Positions 24,553-33,079 of a DNA stretch of 64,000 nt are shown piece by piece. The notes below the pieces were generated by a model. The model saw nothing but the letters and a program-made list of their open reading frames with translations, did not search any database and was not told where the DNA came from. The first letter of the stretch is position 1; every line of letters begins with the position of its first letter. Made by a program: the position numbers and the translations under genes. Origin of the DNA: Conexibacter sp. DBS9H8 (GTDB lineage Bacteria > Actinomycetota > Thermoleophilia > Solirubrobacterales > Solirubrobacteraceae); contig NZ_CP097128.1 of the NCBI RefSeq assembly GCF_023330685.1, positions 1,240,001 to 1,304,000 on the forward strand, read 5' to 3'.

Positions 24553-25586
24553 GCGGGTCGCTCCAGATCCGGGGCGAGCTCCGGCCCCGAAGCGGGTTCC
24601 GCTCCGGCCACCTGGGCGGCCTCCCACACCCGCCGGACCTCCGCACCGATCCGCCCCCGGTCCGACACGGGAAGGCCCTGGGCCCGCGCCCACGCGCGCA
24701 GCTCCGTCGCCGAGGGGCCCGGCGCAAGTGGCGCCGGGGTCGGGGGTGGCGCCGTCCCGGATGCGTTCGCCGCTCCGATCCGCGCGCGGACGGCGGGCTC
24801 CTGCTCGGCCCACTGACGGCCGGCGGCGAGGAACCGGTAGGTCCACTCCTCGGCGAGCTTGCGGCTCTCACAGAACACGATCGGTACGGCCGGCCAGCGG
24901 ATCTGCAGCTCGGCGAGACCGTCGGCGATCATCGCCCCGCGGACGTGCTCGAGCCCGAACAGGCGGCCGTACCCCTCCTCCACGACGATCGCCGCCCGGG
25001 GAAGCGCCGCGAGCTCGGCGAGCTGGTAGCGCAGGCGGCCGCTCGTGAGGCTCGAGACGAGATCGACGATCGACTTGCGCTCCACTGCGCAGTGGATCAT
25101 GCCGTCGACGCTCACCGCGTAGTCACCGCAGGCGAGCCCCCGGCGGACGGTTTGGGCCTGCTGGTGGGCGAACCGGAACGGGTAGCGCTCGTGGGCGTCG
25201 ACGATGATCTCGAGGTCGGGGAGGGCCTGGGCCCGGGCGGTGGGCAGGCGCACCTGCGGCCGTGACTGCTTGCGGGTGCGCGGGGACTGCCAGAAGATGA
25301 CGTCCCGGCCGCGAGCGCGGGTGAAGACGATCTGGGAGCGCTGCTCACGGTCGCGGTCACAGATCACGTCGATCGCCGCCCCTCGCCGGGCACACGCCCG
25401 CAACGCGAGCCGTTCGACGATCTCGGGCTCCTCCGGCCAGTCCCCGGCGGCCGGGTGGCAGTAGAGCGCCCCGGTCCGCGGCCAGGTGCCCTTGGTCGCC
25501 AGCACGAGCCCGCCGTCGAGGGGAACCCGGATCAGGTAGGGCAGTGAGCTGTCCGGGTTCGGGTTGCGGGCGATCAGCAGCTCCAC
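24549..25586 (-). CDS. ERCC4-domain nuclease with C-terminal Lsr2 DNA-binding domain
   Basis: The 345-residue protein combines two domains. The central part (about 125-260) has the XPF/ERCC4 nuclease pattern: IIVDAHERYPFRF, CGDYAVS and the catalytic-type VERKSIVDLVSSL. The C-terminal 40 residues (TELRAWARAQGLPVSDRGRI) match the Lsr2 AT-rich-DNA-binding helix pair. The N-terminal about 100 residues (VELLIARNPNPDSSLPYLIRVP) are a family-specific region. The start is taken as the GTG at 25586; the open frame extends further but antisense to the next gene. It overlaps the CDP-alcohol transferase by 13 bp. A DNA repair or foreign-DNA-targeting role is inferred from the domains. Confidence 0.82.
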   Translation of the reverse strand: MELLIARNPNPDSSLPYLIRVPLDGGLVLATKGTWPRTGALYCHPAAGDWPEEPEIVERLALRACARRGAAIDVICDRDREQRSQIVFTRARGRDVIFWQSPRTRKQSRPQVRLPTARAQALPDLEIIVDAHERYPFRFAHQQAQTVRRGLACGDYAVSVDGMIHCAVERKSIVDLVSSLTSGRLRYQLAELAALPRAAIVVEEGYGRLFGLEHVRGAMIADGLAELQIRWPAVPIVFCESRKLAEEWTYRFLAAGRQWAEQEPAVRARIGAANASGTAPPPTPAPLAPGPSATELRAWARAQGLPVSDRGRIGAEVRRVWEAAQVAGAEPASGPELAPDLERPA

Positions 25587-26440
25587 GCGGCCAGTGTGCC
25601 TGAAGACGACGGCAGGCCCGCCGGATCGGTGCTCCCCGGCAGCAGCGGGGCGGCGGTCGCCCACAGCAGCCCGGTGGCGATCAGCAGCTCACCCGTCCGG
25701 CGGTGGCACGGGGCGACGGCGAGCCCGCCGAGCAGCAGCGGAACGTGCCAGCGGACCGTCGCCTCCGGCACCGCCGGGCGGGTGGAGTGGCCAAACCACT
25801 GCCAGGCGGCCCCCAGCCCGAGCCAGCTCTGGCGGGCCAGGTGCAGCCGGGTGACCGTCGGCCCGATCCACCCCGCCCGACGTGCGCCGGAGATCGCGGC
25901 GATCCGGAACGCACTGTCGGCCAGCGAATCGAAGTCGCGACCGAGGCGGGTGGGCCCCCGGCGGCGGGCGAGCCGGCCATCGAGCAGGTCACTGAGCGCG
26001 CCGGCGCCGATCAGTGCCATAAAGGTGTCCGCATCCGGGGGCGCGGCGGCGATGAAGGGGGCGATGGCGGCCCGACCGAGCATGAGTGCATCGGCGGTGT
26101 CGAGCCGCTCGCGCGGCACCCCGGCGTCGGATTCGAGCATGCCGAGATGCCAGTCGAGCATTCGTCCGACGAGGACGAGCCAGGTGACGAGCTCGGCTCG
26201 GGTCGGCTGGGGCCGTCCGCCCGCCACCGCCCGCTCGCGCACAGCGAGCAGGAGCAGCGTTCCGATGGCCTGCCAGCGAAGGGACTGGCGGGCGAGGTCG
26301 GGACGTGCGAGGCGGCTCTCCCGAGCCCGCTGGACAGAACGGGTGAGAAACCGACCCACGGCCGCGGGCGCAAAGCCGTCACGACGGAGGTCGGTGAGGG
26401 CGTCGGCCGCCCACTGCTCCCCCGCGGTGGCCGCGCTCAT
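25574..26440 (-). CDS. CDP-alcohol phosphatidyltransferase family protein
   Basis: The 288-residue membrane protein contains the CDP-alcohol phosphotransferase signature at about residues 150-180: SDLLDGRLARRRGP followed by the spaced G-x3-D-x3-D (LGRDFDSLADSAF). These are the metal- and CDP-binding residues. Such enzymes transfer a phosphatidyl or related phospho-group from a CDP-linked donor to an alcohol. The N-terminal 130 residues are a less conserved helical region. It starts in an ATGA overlap with the flavoprotein gene upstream, which places it in a cluster of redox and glycosylation genes and suggests a modified lipid as product. Confidence 0.78.
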   Translation of the reverse strand: MSAATAGEQWAADALTDLRRDGFAPAAVGRFLTRSVQRARESRLARPDLARQSLRWQAIGTLLLLAVRERAVAGGRPQPTRAELVTWLVLVGRMLDWHLGMLESDAGVPRERLDTADALMLGRAAIAPFIAAAPPDADTFMALIGAGALSDLLDGRLARRRGPTRLGRDFDSLADSAFRIAAISGARRAGWIGPTVTRLHLARQSWLGLGAAWQWFGHSTRPAVPEATVRWHVPLLLGGLAVAPCHRRTGELLIATGLLWATAAPLLPGSTDPAGLPSSSGTLAAWSC

Positions 26441-27882
26441 CGACCGGCGGGCAGAACCCGGAGGACGCCGAGGAGGCCACGAGCGACCCGGCGAACCGGT
26501 CCGCTCAGCAACTCCTCCGCGAGGAAGTCATCCGCCGCTCGGGCCGGGCCCTCGCTGAAGGTCGGATAGGCGTGAATCGATCGGGACAGGTCGTGGACGC
26601 GCTTTGCGTTGAGGATCCAGGCGGTCAGCTCGGCGATCGTCTCCCCGGCGCTCGGCCCGCACACCGTCGCGCCGACGAGCCGCCGGCGGGGGTCGGTGAT
26701 GAGCTGGGTGAAGCCGTCGGTTGACCGGGCGGTCACCGCGCGGTCGAGATCGCGGTCGGCGTGCTCGAGGATCCGGGCAGCGCTCCCCCACCTGTCCCGG
26801 GCCTCTGCCGAGCTCATCCCGACCTGGGCGACCTCCGGGTCGGTGAAGGTGACATGGGGGATGATGCTCTGAACCCGGCTGCGGGTGTGAAAGAGCGCGT
26901 TCGGGGTTGCGACTCGGGCATGGTGGGCGGCGACGTGGGTGAACGGAGCGAGGCCGGTCACGTCCCCGACGGCGTAGACCCCGGCGGCGTCGGTGCGCAG
27001 CCGCGTGTCGACGTGGATCGGCTCGCCCGCTGCGACGGCGACGCCGATCCGTTCGAGGGCCAGGCCGTCGGTCCGGGCTCGTCGCCCGGTGGCGACGAGC
27101 ACACGGTCAGCGACGATCGTTCGTGTCGGTTCCCCTGTGAGTTCGAGCGCGCAGCCCTCCGGCGTTCGGGAGATCTCCCGTGGCTGAGCGTCGAGATGAA
27201 CGGTGACACCCTCGGCCCGCAACCGGCCGAGGATGAGTTCGCTGACGGTCGGGTCCTCGCGGGCGAGCAGGCGCGGGGCGGCCTCCACGATCGTGACGGC
27301 GGCGCCGAGTCGGGCGAATGCCTGGGCGAGCTCGCAGCCGATCGTTCCCCCGCCGATGACGAGCAGTCGCGCGGGCAGGGCGTCGAGGTCCCAGACCGAC
27401 TCGTTGGTGAGCGGATCGACGTCACCGATTCCTCGGATCGGGGGCAGGGCCGGGGTGGACCCGGTGGCGATGATCGCCGAGCGCCAGCCCAGCTCGACCC
27501 CGTCGGCGTCCAGCCGGTTCGGGCCGAGGAACCGCCCGTGGGCGGGGATCGCCTCGACTCCGTGTTCGCGGAGCCGCTCGGGCGATTCGGCGACTGCGAG
27601 TGTCGCGATCGTCTCCCGCACCGACGCCATCACGGCCGCGAGATCGACCGCCGGCACTACCGGGCTGAGTCCGAACCGGTCGGCCGTCCGCATTGTGTGG
27701 GCGGCGGCAGCCGCCGCGATCAGCGCCTTGGAGGGGACGCACCCTGTCCACAGACAGTCACCTCCCATCCGATCGCGTTCGATCAGGGCGACCCGCGCTC
27801 CGAGTTGCCCGGCGATGATCGCGCTGACAAGACCGCCCGTACCGCCTCCGACGACCACCAGGTCGTAGCGGCGGCTACGCAC
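26437..27882 (-). CDS. mercuric-reductase-like FAD-dependent disulfide oxidoreductase
   Basis: The 481-residue flavoprotein of the pyridine-nucleotide-disulfide oxidoreductase class I family has the FAD fingerprint DLVVVGGGTGGLVSA, the redox-active cysteine pair in GGDCLWTGCVPSKALI, the NAD(P)H fingerprint LLVIGGGTIGCELAQAFARLG, the second FAD motif GVYAVGDVTG and the C-terminal His-x-Pro-Thr dimer motif (HAYPTFSEG). It lacks the N-terminal heavy-metal domain and the C-terminal cysteine pair of true MerA. The GTG at 27882 overlaps the radical SAM stop by 8 bp. MerA-like genes of this type often accompany the glycosyltransferase families found in the other arm of this cluster. Confidence 0.88.
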   Translation of the reverse strand: MRSRRYDLVVVGGGTGGLVSAIIAGQLGARVALIERDRMGGDCLWTGCVPSKALIAAAAAAHTMRTADRFGLSPVVPAVDLAAVMASVRETIATLAVAESPERLREHGVEAIPAHGRFLGPNRLDADGVELGWRSAIIATGSTPALPPIRGIGDVDPLTNESVWDLDALPARLLVIGGGTIGCELAQAFARLGAAVTIVEAAPRLLAREDPTVSELILGRLRAEGVTVHLDAQPREISRTPEGCALELTGEPTRTIVADRVLVATGRRARTDGLALERIGVAVAAGEPIHVDTRLRTDAAGVYAVGDVTGLAPFTHVAAHHARVATPNALFHTRSRVQSIIPHVTFTDPEVAQVGMSSAEARDRWGSAARILEHADRDLDRAVTARSTDGFTQLITDPRRRLVGATVCGPSAGETIAELTAWILNAKRVHDLSRSIHAYPTFSEGPARAADDFLAEELLSGPVRRVARGLLGVLRVLPAGR

Positions 27883-29293
27883 GGGTGTGGCTGATCGGCA
27901 GCAGTTCGCGCAGCCGGACGTTCTCAGAGGCGTCGAGCACGGCGTGCTGGACACACGCCGGGACGAGGCGGTCCTGATCCGGGTGCGCCATCGCATAGGA
28001 GCAGGCCGCCAGGCGCTCCTGCGCGGCCCGGATCTCGGGATCCTCGGCCCGTTCGCCGCGCTCCATCAACTCCCAGGCCGGGGTGACGACCTTCGCATCC
28101 ATGAACGCGTGCACGACGAAGGTGAGCGCTCGCGGGTGCCCGAACAGCAGACGCCGCCAGCCGAGGCGCCGGGCGAGCCGCCACGCCCAGCCGGGGGCGC
28201 CCCGCAGCGCGAGCGGATCGCGCACGAGCACTCGTGCGAGCGCGATCGCGAGCGTGAGCGGGGGCCGCTCGAAGTCGAAGCTGCGAAACGTCGCGAGAAA
28301 CCGGTCGCGGACGGCGAGATCGCGCGGGTCGCGGTCATCGAGGATCGGAACCCAATGACGTTGGGCGATCAGACCGTGGCAGCTGCGGTTGCAGCGAGGA
28401 TCGCCCATCTGCACATGCTCGTAGGGGATCCGTGTTCCCACCGCCGCCTCGATCTCCGCCCACACGGAGTCCATCGAGACGGCGTGGAAGTCACCGCTCC
28501 AGCGCCGCGGATTGCCGACGTAGGCGGCCGGCTGAAAGGACATCATCCCGAAGCGCAGGTCGAGACAGCCGCGCACCACCTCAGAGACCTGATCGATGTT
28601 CGCCGGGGTCACCGTCATGTTGTGGGCGAGGTCGAAGGCAACGCCGTGCTCGCGCTCGAGCCGCTCGAAATGGCCGACGAACCGGGCGCGAAAGGGGTGC
28701 AGGTCCGCCTCGTGGCGGGGGCGGTTGATATCGCGCCGACCGCGCATCAGTGAATCGAAGTGCCCGGCAAAACGCAGAAAGTCAAAGCGGCGGGTGCCGT
28801 CCGGGTTGATCGCGAGCCGCTTGAGATAGTCGTAGTCGAAGTCCCCGTGGGACATGCTCATCGGCTTGCGTTGATGAGCCATCATCGTTTCGAGCGCCTC
28901 CGCGTGGGCCTCGGGGCCCAGCAGGGTGACCTCGCCCCCGATCAACTGAGCGTGCTGATCGGCGCCCCGCGCGTCCCGCAGGTAGCTCATCTGAGCGTCG
29001 ATCTCAGCGACCGTGTGGGCGGCATCGGTCCGCACCTGATTGGCCTCGGACCCCAGATAACAGGGTGAGCAGGCGAAGTTGCAGCGCGGAAAGACGCCGT
29101 GGGTGCCCTCACAGCCGCTGCTGCGCTGCCCCAGCAGCTGGGACGGGGTGCGCACCGCAGCGGGCAGCTCCTCCCATCGACGGGCGAGAGCCGCCTCCGT
29201 GTCCGCGTTCAGCGGGCGGGTGCGGGCCTCGAGGTCGCCGAGGGCGCGCCGCGCGCGAGCGACGAGCCGGGAGGCGGTGGTCGGCGCGGTCAT
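27875..29293 (-). CDS. radical SAM protein
   Basis: The 472-residue protein (from the ATG at 29293) has the 4Fe-4S/SAM motif CNFACSPC at about residue 71-78, preceded by GCEGTHGVFPR. It also has a glycine-rich IGGEVTLLGPEAH segment and several later cysteines (GCLDL, DPRCNRSCHG), which may bind an auxiliary cluster. The C-terminal 120 residues are Arg/Leu-rich with no domain I recognise. An ATG ten codons upstream (29322) opens a tiny frame whose stop overlaps this start in ATGA. It heads the minus-strand arm of a divergent cluster. Substrate unknown. Confidence 0.85.
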   Translation of the reverse strand: MTAPTTASRLVARARRALGDLEARTRPLNADTEAALARRWEELPAAVRTPSQLLGQRSSGCEGTHGVFPRCNFACSPCYLGSEANQVRTDAAHTVAEIDAQMSYLRDARGADQHAQLIGGEVTLLGPEAHAEALETMMAHQRKPMSMSHGDFDYDYLKRLAINPDGTRRFDFLRFAGHFDSLMRGRRDINRPRHEADLHPFRARFVGHFERLEREHGVAFDLAHNMTVTPANIDQVSEVVRGCLDLRFGMMSFQPAAYVGNPRRWSGDFHAVSMDSVWAEIEAAVGTRIPYEHVQMGDPRCNRSCHGLIAQRHWVPILDDRDPRDLAVRDRFLATFRSFDFERPPLTLAIALARVLVRDPLALRGAPGWAWRLARRLGWRRLLFGHPRALTFVVHAFMDAKVVTPAWELMERGERAEDPEIRAAQERLAACSYAMAHPDQDRLVPACVQHAVLDASENVRLRELLPISHTRA

Positions 29294-29467
29294 CGGAGGA
29301 GGTCCATCAATGGCGATCGCATCCGAGCTTAGACCCGGGGACCGGGCCCGAGGATTCACCGCGCCCGGGCACCTCCGGAGTGCGTGGGGTCAGGGGTCGT
29401 CGGCGAGACGCGGCCGACGCACCCTGCCCTCGGGCCCGACGCGGCAACCTGCGACAGTTCTGCGGAG

Positions 29468-30709
29468 ATGCGCGGCGGGGCTCTCCCTCACCTCTCTCCG
29501 GCCGGCGCCGACGCCCGAGGCTGGCGGTCCGCGGTCGCGCTCGAGTGCCGGCCGCTCGCGACCCTCGCCGCCGCCACGGGTGCGGACGGCCACGGGCAGG
29601 TCCGCAGCCTCGTCGCCGGCCCGCTGATCGTGCTTGCCCGTCCGGCGCTCGCGGATGCCCTGCTGCGTCTGCCCGAGGGGGTTGCCCGCACCGGCGCCGC
29701 GAACGCGCGCATGCTGCCGCTGCTGCCGCCCGACACGGTCCTCACCCTCGACGGCGCGGCGCACCGGCGCCGGCGCTCGGACCTGAGCGGCCGGGTCACC
29801 GGCGCCCCGCTCGTTGAACTGGCGACCCGGCTCGACGGGCTCGTTGACGCCCACCTCGCCACGTGGCCGGTCGGTAGTCCCTTCCCGGTGCTCGCTCGGC
29901 TGCGCTCACTCACCTTCGCCGTCGCCGCCGATCTCCTCCTCGGCCTGCGTGACGGCCCGCGAGTCACCGAGCTCGAGCGATGCTTGGCGTCGGCCCTGCC
30001 GCCCTATGGCCTGCTCGCGGGTGTGCCCGGCGGGGACCGCCTCGGTCCCGCCGGGCCAGAGGCCGCGATCCGCCGTGGCCGGCGGCGGTTTGCGAGCTGT
30101 CTCAGCGCGGTGGGCGGTGCGGGCCCCGATCCGGAGCTTGGGTCCGACGAGCTGCTTGCGCTCCTGCTCGCCGGACAGGACACGACCGCGACCGCGCTTG
30201 CCTGGATCTTGCTCGAACTCGCCGCCGACCCCGCGCTGTCCGCCCGGCTGGCCGAGGACATCGCCGCCGGGCAACGGCGCTGGCTCGACGCGACGATCCA
30301 TGAGGCGCTGCGCCTGCATCCGCCCCTCATCGACGTCATGCGTGAACTGACCGTCGACGCCTCCTTCGCAGACCTGCGGGTGTGCGCCGGAACCCTGATG
30401 ATGATCTGCCCCGGGCTCGTCGGGCGGGCCTCTGAGACTGCGGACCCGGGCCGCTTCCGGCCGGAGCGGTTTCTCGATCGCCAGCCGGACCCCCGCAGCT
30501 GGATCCCCTTCGGCGGAGGTCCACGGCGCTGTCTCGGCGCGTCCCTCGCGATGCTCGAGCTGCGCAGCATCCTCAGTCGCGTGGTCGGTCGCTTCGGCTT
30601 CACCGCCGATGCGGGTCCGGAGCGCCCGCGCCTGCGCGGGACCGCCGTCGTGCCCCACCGGGGAGGCCGGCTATGTCTCAGTCTGCGCGATGCCGGAGCG
30701 GGCCGGTGA
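29468..30709 (+). CDS. cytochrome P450
   Basis: The 413-residue P450 has the I-helix motif LLAGQDTTATALAW, the ExxR helix (HEALRLHPPLID), PERFLDRQPD and the haem loop FGGGPRRCLGASLAMLE with the axial cysteine. The ATG at 29468 has GCGGAG just upstream and avoids a poorly conserved 28-residue extension. It is the first gene of the plus-strand arm and overlaps the methyltransferase by four bases (GTGA), so hydroxylation and methylation may be successive steps. No ferredoxin is encoded nearby. Confidence 0.9.
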   Translation: MRGGALPHLSPAGADARGWRSAVALECRPLATLAAATGADGHGQVRSLVAGPLIVLARPALADALLRLPEGVARTGAANARMLPLLPPDTVLTLDGAAHRRRRSDLSGRVTGAPLVELATRLDGLVDAHLATWPVGSPFPVLARLRSLTFAVAADLLLGLRDGPRVTELERCLASALPPYGLLAGVPGGDRLGPAGPEAAIRRGRRRFASCLSAVGGAGPDPELGSDELLALLLAGQDTTATALAWILLELAADPALSARLAEDIAAGQRRWLDATIHEALRLHPPLIDVMRELTVDASFADLRVCAGTLMMICPGLVGRASETADPGRFRPERFLDRQPDPRSWIPFGGGPRRCLGASLAMLELRSILSRVVGRFGFTADAGPERPRLRGTAVVPHRGGRLCLSLRDAGAGR

Positions 30710-31341
30710 GCGACGCGCCTGCCTCGGCCGTGGAGCGCTGGAACCGCCTCAGCGAACGCTATGACGCCCAGCACTGGCTCGAGCGCGCGTCGATCCGCCA
30801 GCTCCTTGACCTGCTCGCACCCGGCTCGGAGGACCGCATGGTCGACGTCGGAACCGGCACGGGGGCGGTCCTGCGTGATCTCCGGGCCCGCCCGGTCCGG
30901 CCCGCCGAGCTGGTCGGAGTCGACCAGTCACCGCGGATGCTCGCCCAGGTTCCGCCCCTCCCGGCCGGGTGGACGCTCGCCCGGGGCGACGCACGGGCGT
31001 TGCCGCTCCCTGACGCCCACTGTGAGGTGGCGAGCGTCTCCTACCTGCTGCACCTGTTCGAGGCGGCCGATCGCGGACGCGTGCTCGCTGAGGTGCATCG
31101 CGTTCTCCGGCCGGGCGGCCGCGTCGGTGTCCTCACCCCCTACATCCCTGCCGGTGGCTGGCTGGCCCCGCTCGCGCGGGCCTTCAGTCGGCTCGCCGAC
31201 GGTGGCAGCGACCACTTCATCGGGCTCAAGGCGCTCGATCCGGTCCCTGACCTGACGGCGGCCGGGTTCGCCGTCCGCGCCGTCGCGGCCAACCACCGCG
31301 GCTACATCAGCGTGTGTGTCGTCGGCATCAAGGGAAGCTGA
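30706..31341 (+). CDS. class I SAM-dependent methyltransferase
   Basis: The 211-residue methyltransferase has the Rossmann SAM motif VDVGTGTGAVLRDL at about residue 47, the acidic VGVDQSPRML, the ARGDARALPLPD motif and the post-motif HRVLRPGGRVGVLTPY, which is UbiE/Methyltransf_11-like. It starts at the GTG that overlaps the P450 stop. It has only two cysteines (HCEVAS and SVCVVG) and is too short for the arsenite methyltransferase ArsM, so that identity is not supported even though neighbouring glycosyltransferase families occur with ArsM elsewhere. The methyl acceptor is unknown. Confidence 0.85.
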   Translation: MSDAPASAVERWNRLSERYDAQHWLERASIRQLLDLLAPGSEDRMVDVGTGTGAVLRDLRARPVRPAELVGVDQSPRMLAQVPPLPAGWTLARGDARALPLPDAHCEVASVSYLLHLFEAADRGRVLAEVHRVLRPGGRVGVLTPYIPAGGWLAPLARAFSRLADGGSDHFIGLKALDPVPDLTAAGFAVRAVAANHRGYISVCVVGIKGS

Positions 31342-31374
31342 AACGGCGGTCGGGTGAATCCTCCGGTCGCCGCC

Positions 31375-31380
31375 TAGAGT
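31375..31380 (+). promoter_or_regulatory. -10 box (TAGAGT) before the phosphoesterase/radical SAM gene
   Basis: TAGAGT lies 7 nt before the GTG at 31388, so transcription would begin at or next to the start codon (leaderless). Confidence 0.4.
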
Positions 31381-31387
31381 CGAACCT

Positions 31388-33079
31388 GTGATGTCTCGCA
31401 TTGCCGTGCTGGGCGGCCCGTACGCCAACCCGTTCGCCCTTGCCGCCGCCCTCACGGACGCGCGGACCCGTGGCTGTGAGCGGATCTTCTGCCTCGGTGA
31501 CCTTGGCGGTTTCGGCGCAGACTGCGACGGAATCTGGCCGCTGCTGTCAGAGCATCGGGTCGAGTGCATCGCCGGCAACTACGACGTCGCGATCGGTCGC
31601 GGGGACCCCGACTGTGGCTGTGGGTACGCGGATGAGCAGGACAACCACTACGCCCAGCAGCTCTACGACTACACCCGCGAGCACACGAGCGGCCCGTTCG
31701 CCGCATGGATGCGCACGCTCGCCCCCGAGCACCGGCAGACGATCGCCGGCGTTGACGTGCACATGGTGCACGGATCGCCGCTGGCGATCAACGACTTCTT
31801 CTGGGAATCCCTCGATGAGGCCGCGGCCGCTGAGCGGGTGCGTGCCAGCGGCGCGGACCTGCTGCTGTGCAGCCACACCGGGATCCCCTGGCAACGACGC
31901 GTCGGGGACACTCTCGTCGTCAACGTCGGCGTCGTCGGCCGTCCGGCGAATGACGGTCAACGGTCGGTCTGGTACGCCGTCGTCGACCTCGACGAGGGCT
32001 GCGCCAGCGTTGAACTGGTCCCAGTCGGCTACGACTGGCGGGCTCAGGCCGCGTCGATGCGGGCTGCCGGGCTTCCCGAACCGTTCATCGAGACGATCGA
32101 GACCGGCTGGTGGACGACCTGTCTTGAGGTGGTGCCACCGGCAGAGCGGGCACGCGGTCGCTTCCACCTGTACCGAACGAGCCTTGACCGGGTCACTGTC
32201 GGGGGGGACATCAGCTGGGGCGTCCACCCGGGCGGCCGCGTCGAGGAGCGCCCCGTCGTACCCCTGTTCGGCACCCCCGCCTTCCCGCCCCGGCTGTGGA
32301 TCTACACGAACTTCCACTGCAACCTCGCCTGCGGCTACTGCGTCGTCGCCTCCTCCCCCCGGGCGCGCCCCCGCTCCCTCGGCCGCTCACGGGTGCGTGA
32401 ACTCGCCGATGAGGCGTGCGCGGAAGGGTTCAGGGAGCTGTACCTCACCGGCGGGGAGCCGTTCCTGGAGCCTGACATCGCGGCCATCATCACCGACTGC
32501 GTCGAGCGCCTGCCGACGGTCGTCCTCACCAACGCGACGGTGTTCACCGGCCGTCGGTTGCAGGATCTCGCGGACCTCGCCGGCGCGGAGGGTCTCGTCC
32601 TGCAGACCTCCCTCGATGGTGCGGCCGCCGCCACCCACGACGCCTGGCGCGGCGACGGCTCGTTCGCCCGGGCGATGGCCGGAATCGCTCAGGCGAGACG
32701 CCTCGGTTTCCGGTTGCGGGTCGCGTTGACAGAGACCCCGGAGAACGCCGGTGAGGTCGACGAGCTCCGCGAGCTGCTCGAAGCCTTCGGCGTGGCCACC
32801 GAGGACGTTGCCGTCCGGCCCCTCATTCGGCGAGGTTTCGCCGCCGACGTGGAGGCGGCGAACGACTTCACCGACGCGATCGTCTCACCGGAGATGACCG
32901 TCAGCGCCGACGGGATCCACTGGCATCCGCTCGGCGGAGATGTCCTCTCCAGCCCGGATCTCCTCGTCCGTCCCGGGCGTGTTGCGCTCGCCGAGGCAAA
33001 GGCGCTCATCACCGAGCGCTTCCTCACCCTCCGCCTGGCCGACGGCAGCCTGCCGGCGGCGTACCGCTGCGCGATATGA
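31388..33079 (+). CDS. metallophosphoesterase-like / radical SAM fusion protein
   Basis: The 563-residue protein has two domains. Residues 1-220 follow the calcineurin-like phosphoesterase layout (ERIFCLGDLGGFG, CIAGNYDVAIG, MVHGSP, CSHTGIPW). However, the first metal motif, normally D-x-H-G-N, reads GGPYANPFAL, with Asp and His replaced by Gly and Tyr. Residues 300-520 are a radical SAM domain with CNLACGYC and the glycine-rich LTGGEPFLEPD motif. The start is the GTG at 31388 or the ATG one codon later. The gene overlaps the first glycosyltransferase by four bases. The fusion suggests radical chemistry on a phosphorylated or sugar substrate; the phosphatase half may be catalytically altered. 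Confidence 0.82.
   Translation: MMSRIAVLGGPYANPFALAAALTDARTRGCERIFCLGDLGGFGADCDGIWPLLSEHRVECIAGNYDVAIGRGDPDCGCGYADEQDNHYAQQLYDYTREHTSGPFAAWMRTLAPEHRQTIAGVDVHMVHGSPLAINDFFWESLDEAAAAERVRASGADLLLCSHTGIPWQRRVGDTLVVNVGVVGRPANDGQRSVWYAVVDLDEGCASVELVPVGYDWRAQAASMRAAGLPEPFIETIETGWWTTCLEVVPPAERARGRFHLYRTSLDRVTVGGDISWGVHPGGRVEERPVVPLFGTPAFPPRLWIYTNFHCNLACGYCVVASSPRARPRSLGRSRVRELADEACAEGFRELYLTGGEPFLEPDIAAIITDCVERLPTVVLTNATVFTGRRLQDLADLAGAEGLVLQTSLDGAAAATHDAWRGDGSFARAMAGIAQARRLGFRLRVALTETPENAGEVDELRELLEAFGVATEDVAVRPLIRRGFAADVEAANDFTDAIVSPEMTVSADGIHWHPLGGDVLSSPDLLVRPGRVALAEAKALITERFLTLRLADGSLPAAYRCAI

Noticed and set aside
26437..27882. True mercuric reductase (merA)
   Set aside because: No N-terminal metal-binding domain, no C-terminal cysteine pair and no other mer genes.
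30706..31341. Arsenite methyltransferase ArsM completing an arsenosugar cluster
   Set aside because: Too short and lacking the conserved cysteine set, although the adjacent glycosyltransferase families occur with ArsM elsewhere.
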